In this document: positions 61,350 to 64,000 of the stretch, piece by piece
How positions within the stretch are numbered: the stretch's first letter is position 1
How the letters are laid out: each line of letters begins with the position of its first letter
Assembly (NCBI GenBank): GCA_963921935.1
Contig: OY998182.1
Coordinates: 36,362,028 to 36,426,027, forward strand
Origin: Galeruca laticollis
Lineage: Eukaryota > Arthropoda > Insecta > Coleoptera > Chrysomelidae
DNA: 64,000 nucleotides
Direction: 5' to 3'
Notes under the pieces: model-generated
Seen by the model: only the letters and a program-made list of their open reading frames with translations
Database searches by the model: none
What the model was told of the DNA's origin: nothing
Program-made: the position numbers and the translations under genes

Positions 61350-62996
61350 TTCTACCAAAACAATTCACAAAAAGAACAGGAACATGTGGAAACAATACTA
61401 CAAATATTCGAAAATCTGATAAATATTCAAGAACGAGAGAACGCAATAAAACAAAAGAAAAAACACAGCATCGGGCTTAGACAATATCAGACATCCAATA
61501 TTATGCAACCCACTAAAAAATGCCAAATCTTTTTTATTGGAAATATACAACATACTACAAACGGGCAAATGCACAGTACAAGATTGGAAAAACCTAATTG
61601 CAGTTCCAATATTGAAACATCAAAAAGATCCCAATGACCCTGACTCCTACAGTCATATCATTATTAGCATGCCTATTGAAAATATTCGAAAGGATATTAA
61701 AAAACAGGATAAATGGTGGTTAGAAAAACACAAAATATTACCAATCCATGAATATGGATTCAGGAAAGGATATGGCACAATGGACGCAGTGATCCAACTA
61801 GCCATTAATATACAAATTAATTTTGGAGAAAATGGGTATACTGCAGCTACATTCCTGGATGTAAAAGGCGCATACAACTCTGTAGAAATTCCTATACTCA
61901 ACGTAATGTTGAACTAAATCCGGATGTCTACCAAAATACGAAACATTTTGTGCGATATTATGACAGACAGGAAAATATTTATTAGACAAAACAATGCATT
62001 ATTAGGACCCAGACATACATCTAGAGGTTTACCACAGGGCTCCGTTTTAGCACCACTGTTATTCAACATATATACCATCAAAATGCATCAAGCATGCAGG
62101 AATTACACACTTTTACAATATGCTGATGACTTTGTAATATATGGCAAAGGCAAAAATAGTGTAAATAAGCTAAACAAGGCCACCTCAACGTCTAAATCAA
62201 ATGTTACCATCTTTTCAAGGCTCATTATCCCAAAAACTCGGAACATTCAGTTGAGGGACCACATGATACCATATAAGAAAGAAATTAAGTACTTAGGAGT
62301 AACATTAGATAATAAATTGGAAGCCATATATTGAAGCAATCAAAATAAAATGTAATAAAGCCATTAATTTCCTCAAAATGATCACTAAAACATGGTGGGG
62401 CACAAGTATTGAAATATGTGTTATTCTATAAAGCAAACATAAAGTCCATTTTAGACTATGGTTCTGTTCTATAGGGATGTGCATCCAAACAATCACTTAA
62501 ACAGCTAGAAATAATACAGAATAAAGCTTTAAGATTATGCTTATGAGCGATGTCAACAACACCAGTAGAACCACTCGAACCACCATTGGAATTGAGAAGA
62601 AATGGTACGTAAGTGACCTGACAAATAAATATTGGGAAAAAAAAGAACTCGCCACTAATATGCATCGCATTTCAGAACACAAATAAAGAAGATATTTTAA
62701 CATATGAAAGCTGCAATTACTTTGAGAACACAGAACCCACAGCAAAAATAATACAATACAACAGTACAATAACAATATATACAGATGCATCAAAGACATT
62801 GATAGGTACAGGCACAGCTTTCTATGTGTAAGAAACAAAAAACCTTTAGACTAAGCAACTACTATTCTATATTTTTCAGCAGAAGCTGCAGGCATAATTA
62901 AGGCGCTAGAACATACAATCCACCAAAAGAAGAAAAATGTATCTATCCTAACAGATTCGCTGTCAGTCACCCAATGTTTGAATAATAATGCAATAG
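61350..62996 (+). pseudogene. Non-LTR ORF2: RT and first part of RNase H
   Basis: ILPIHEYGFRKGYGTMDAVI, AATFLDVKGAYNSVEIPILN (first Asp), RHTSRGLPQGSVLAPLLFNI, LLQYADDFVIYGKGKN (YADD) and IKYLGVTLDNKLEA; then, with frameshifts, the RNase H motifs ITIYTDASKTLIGTGTAFYV and, in another frame, FSAEAAGIIKALEHT and VSILTDSLSVTQCLNNNAID. Many stops after 62330. Confidence 0.85.
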
Positions 62997-63004
62997 ATAC
63001 CAGC

Positions 63005-63882
63005 CAGGGCTGCCACATGCACCTGATCAAATATCTGTAGATTTGTTCGGAAATTTCCGTAGATCCAGAATAGAGCTTCAACATACAGTATGGGGTTATC
63101 TGAACTTATGAACATCTGATCCTTAATGACCTTTAACGCTCAAGTAGTGTGTCTGTGTGAATTTTGAATTGGTTTATTGGACGATATACAATTTTTCAGC
63201 TTCAAAGTTATGGCAACTGTAATTGTTTTTAATTTTTTTTTGCATGGAGTAGTCGACCCTGGGTAGGTATTGGTAATCAATGAGTTTCTGGTGCTAGTTT
63301 TGTTTATATTAATTGAAGAAAAAATTCTTTCTACTGTTGCAGAAATATGAGAAAGAATTCTAATGTGATTTGTTAATTTTACTAATAAAGGAAATGTTAG
63401 CTCATTTGCATTTTTAAAAACTGATACTTTGGGCCAGAAGTTTTCAAAACTATCCGAGAAATTTAATTCACTTTTTCACTTATTACTATAGGAAAATCAG
63501 TAGCCGAAGCTGCAATAAATGGATTTCTTTTGTTTTATATTTGTGGGAATTGAATAATGAAGATTTTTAAGTTTTTTCGTCTGTTTTTGGTTATGGTTAT
63601 ATTCATGATTCATGTAAGTTAAACAACCACAAAATACAGATTGGTATATGCCAGGTTATCTACTCTCCGCACTCTTCGTTTTCGTAGTAAGTATTTTGTT
63701 AGTGGGTAATATTTTGAGAAATAATTTACTCAGAGAACTCGAAGCAAACAGTATAACAGTACATAGTAATTATTATCATTGTTATTGAAAACTCCGTAGA
63801 TTTTCGAGACTTTTCTGAGATTCCGTAGACATCTTCTGAATTCCGTAGATCTACGGAAAATTCCGTAGATGTGGCAGGCCTG
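63005..63882. mobile_element. 878-bp non-autonomous hAT element (MITE)
   Basis: The ends are CAGGGCTGCCACAT and, inverted, CAGGCCTGCCACAT. The 8-bp target duplication ATACCAGC lies at 62997-63004 and 63883-63890. It has no coding region. Near both ends short motifs such as TTCCGTAGATC are repeated, possibly subterminal transposase-binding sites. Confidence 0.9.
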
Positions 63883-63890
63883 ATACCAGC

Positions 63891-64000
63891 GCTCACCCGC
63901 ATATTAAGAAAATACAATCTCTATTACACCAACTCACTAAAGAGAGAGACATTCAAATAATATAGGTAAAAGCACATTATGGAATTTACAGCAATGAAAA
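63891..64000 (+). pseudogene. Non-LTR RNase H, continuation to the window edge
   Basis: Reads SAHPHIKKIQSLLHQLTKER (the first residue lies in the target duplication) and then VKAHYGIYSNE, with a stop in place of the usual Trp before VKAH. It continues the frame interrupted by the hAT element. Confidence 0.75.

Larger units (their letters stand above)
61170..64000 (+). mobile_element. I/R1-type non-LTR retrotransposon, continues beyond the window
   Basis: The linker (AWRSYCTNLNKSTSISVIWK), RT and RNase H run to 62996. After the hAT MITE the RNase H resumes at 63891 and continues past 64000. It is similar in domain order to the minus-strand element at 14-28 kb. Confidence 0.8.

Noticed and set aside
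48960..64000. Possible mortalin first exon on the minus strand
   Set aside because: No Met-initiated, Arg-rich targeting peptide with a fitting donor site was recognised, and the region is fully occupied by mobile elements. It may lie outside the window.

Overview
The window is animal nuclear DNA and most likely comes from an insect. A beetle is my weak guess from the mix of transposon families. It is AT-rich. There is one host gene, the mitochondrial HSP70 (mortalin, Hsc70-5 type), on the minus strand at about 36.3-42.4 kb. It has eight recognisable exons with matching splice sites and 656 joined codons in one open frame. Its first exon, carrying the mitochondrial targeting sequence, was not found. 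Almost everything else is transposable-element sequence, much of it nested, plus satellite-like arrays.

Layout. 0-0.3 kb: 3' end of a non-LTR retrotransposon. 0.7-2.6 kb: an element with inverted repeats of about 370-450 bp around a broken gene that is not an ordinary transposase. 3.1-3.6 kb: a foldback MITE. 3.6-7.3 kb: a PIF/Harbinger element whose transposase intron holds an opposite-strand MADF-BESS gene and a Tigger/pogo insertion. 7.3-11.8 kb: a Penelope-like element (RT plus GIY-YIG) interrupted by a hairpin/tRNA-like element and a DD41D mariner. 11.8-14.1 kb: a deleted BEL/Pao element with a palindrome and a 3' LTR. 14.1-28.4 kb: one minus-strand non-LTR element (gag plus EN/RT) split by an 11.07-kb insertion at 15650-26718. 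That insertion has Tc1/mariner ends, a TA duplication, an intact DD34E transposase and about 9 kb of tandem-repeat and AT-rich cargo. 28.4-30.9 kb: a plus-strand non-LTR element. 30.9-34.7 kb: a hAT transposase split by a long-TIR mariner.

36.3-42.4 kb: mortalin, whose introns carry RTE and RNase H retroelement debris and foldback sequences. 42.4-49.6 kb: a non-LTR element with a PHD-type ORF1, interrupted by a head-to-head pair of Penelope 3' ends and an RT-RNase H retroelement, then two more non-LTR fragments. 50.1-53.0 kb: a foldback (FB-like) element with a 9-bp target duplication and a zinc-finger gene remnant in its centre. 53.1-55.3 kb: a Jockey/CR1-like RT with a (TCTA)n tail. 56.2-60.8 kb: an RTE fragment, a DD41D mariner nested in another DD41D transposase, and a DD34D mariner. 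60.8-64 kb: a Tigger scrap and a non-LTR RT-RNase H gene interrupted by an 878-bp hAT MITE.

The strongest candidate for something undescribed is the 11-kb Tc1-ended unit carrying satellite arrays. Removing it with one TA copy restores the interrupted host reading frame exactly, so the two ends are one insertion boundary. Next in interest are the FB-like element, the Harbinger with a nested antisense partner gene, the long-TIR element with a nuclease-like gene, and hammerhead-like motifs shared by the Penelope-associated hairpins.
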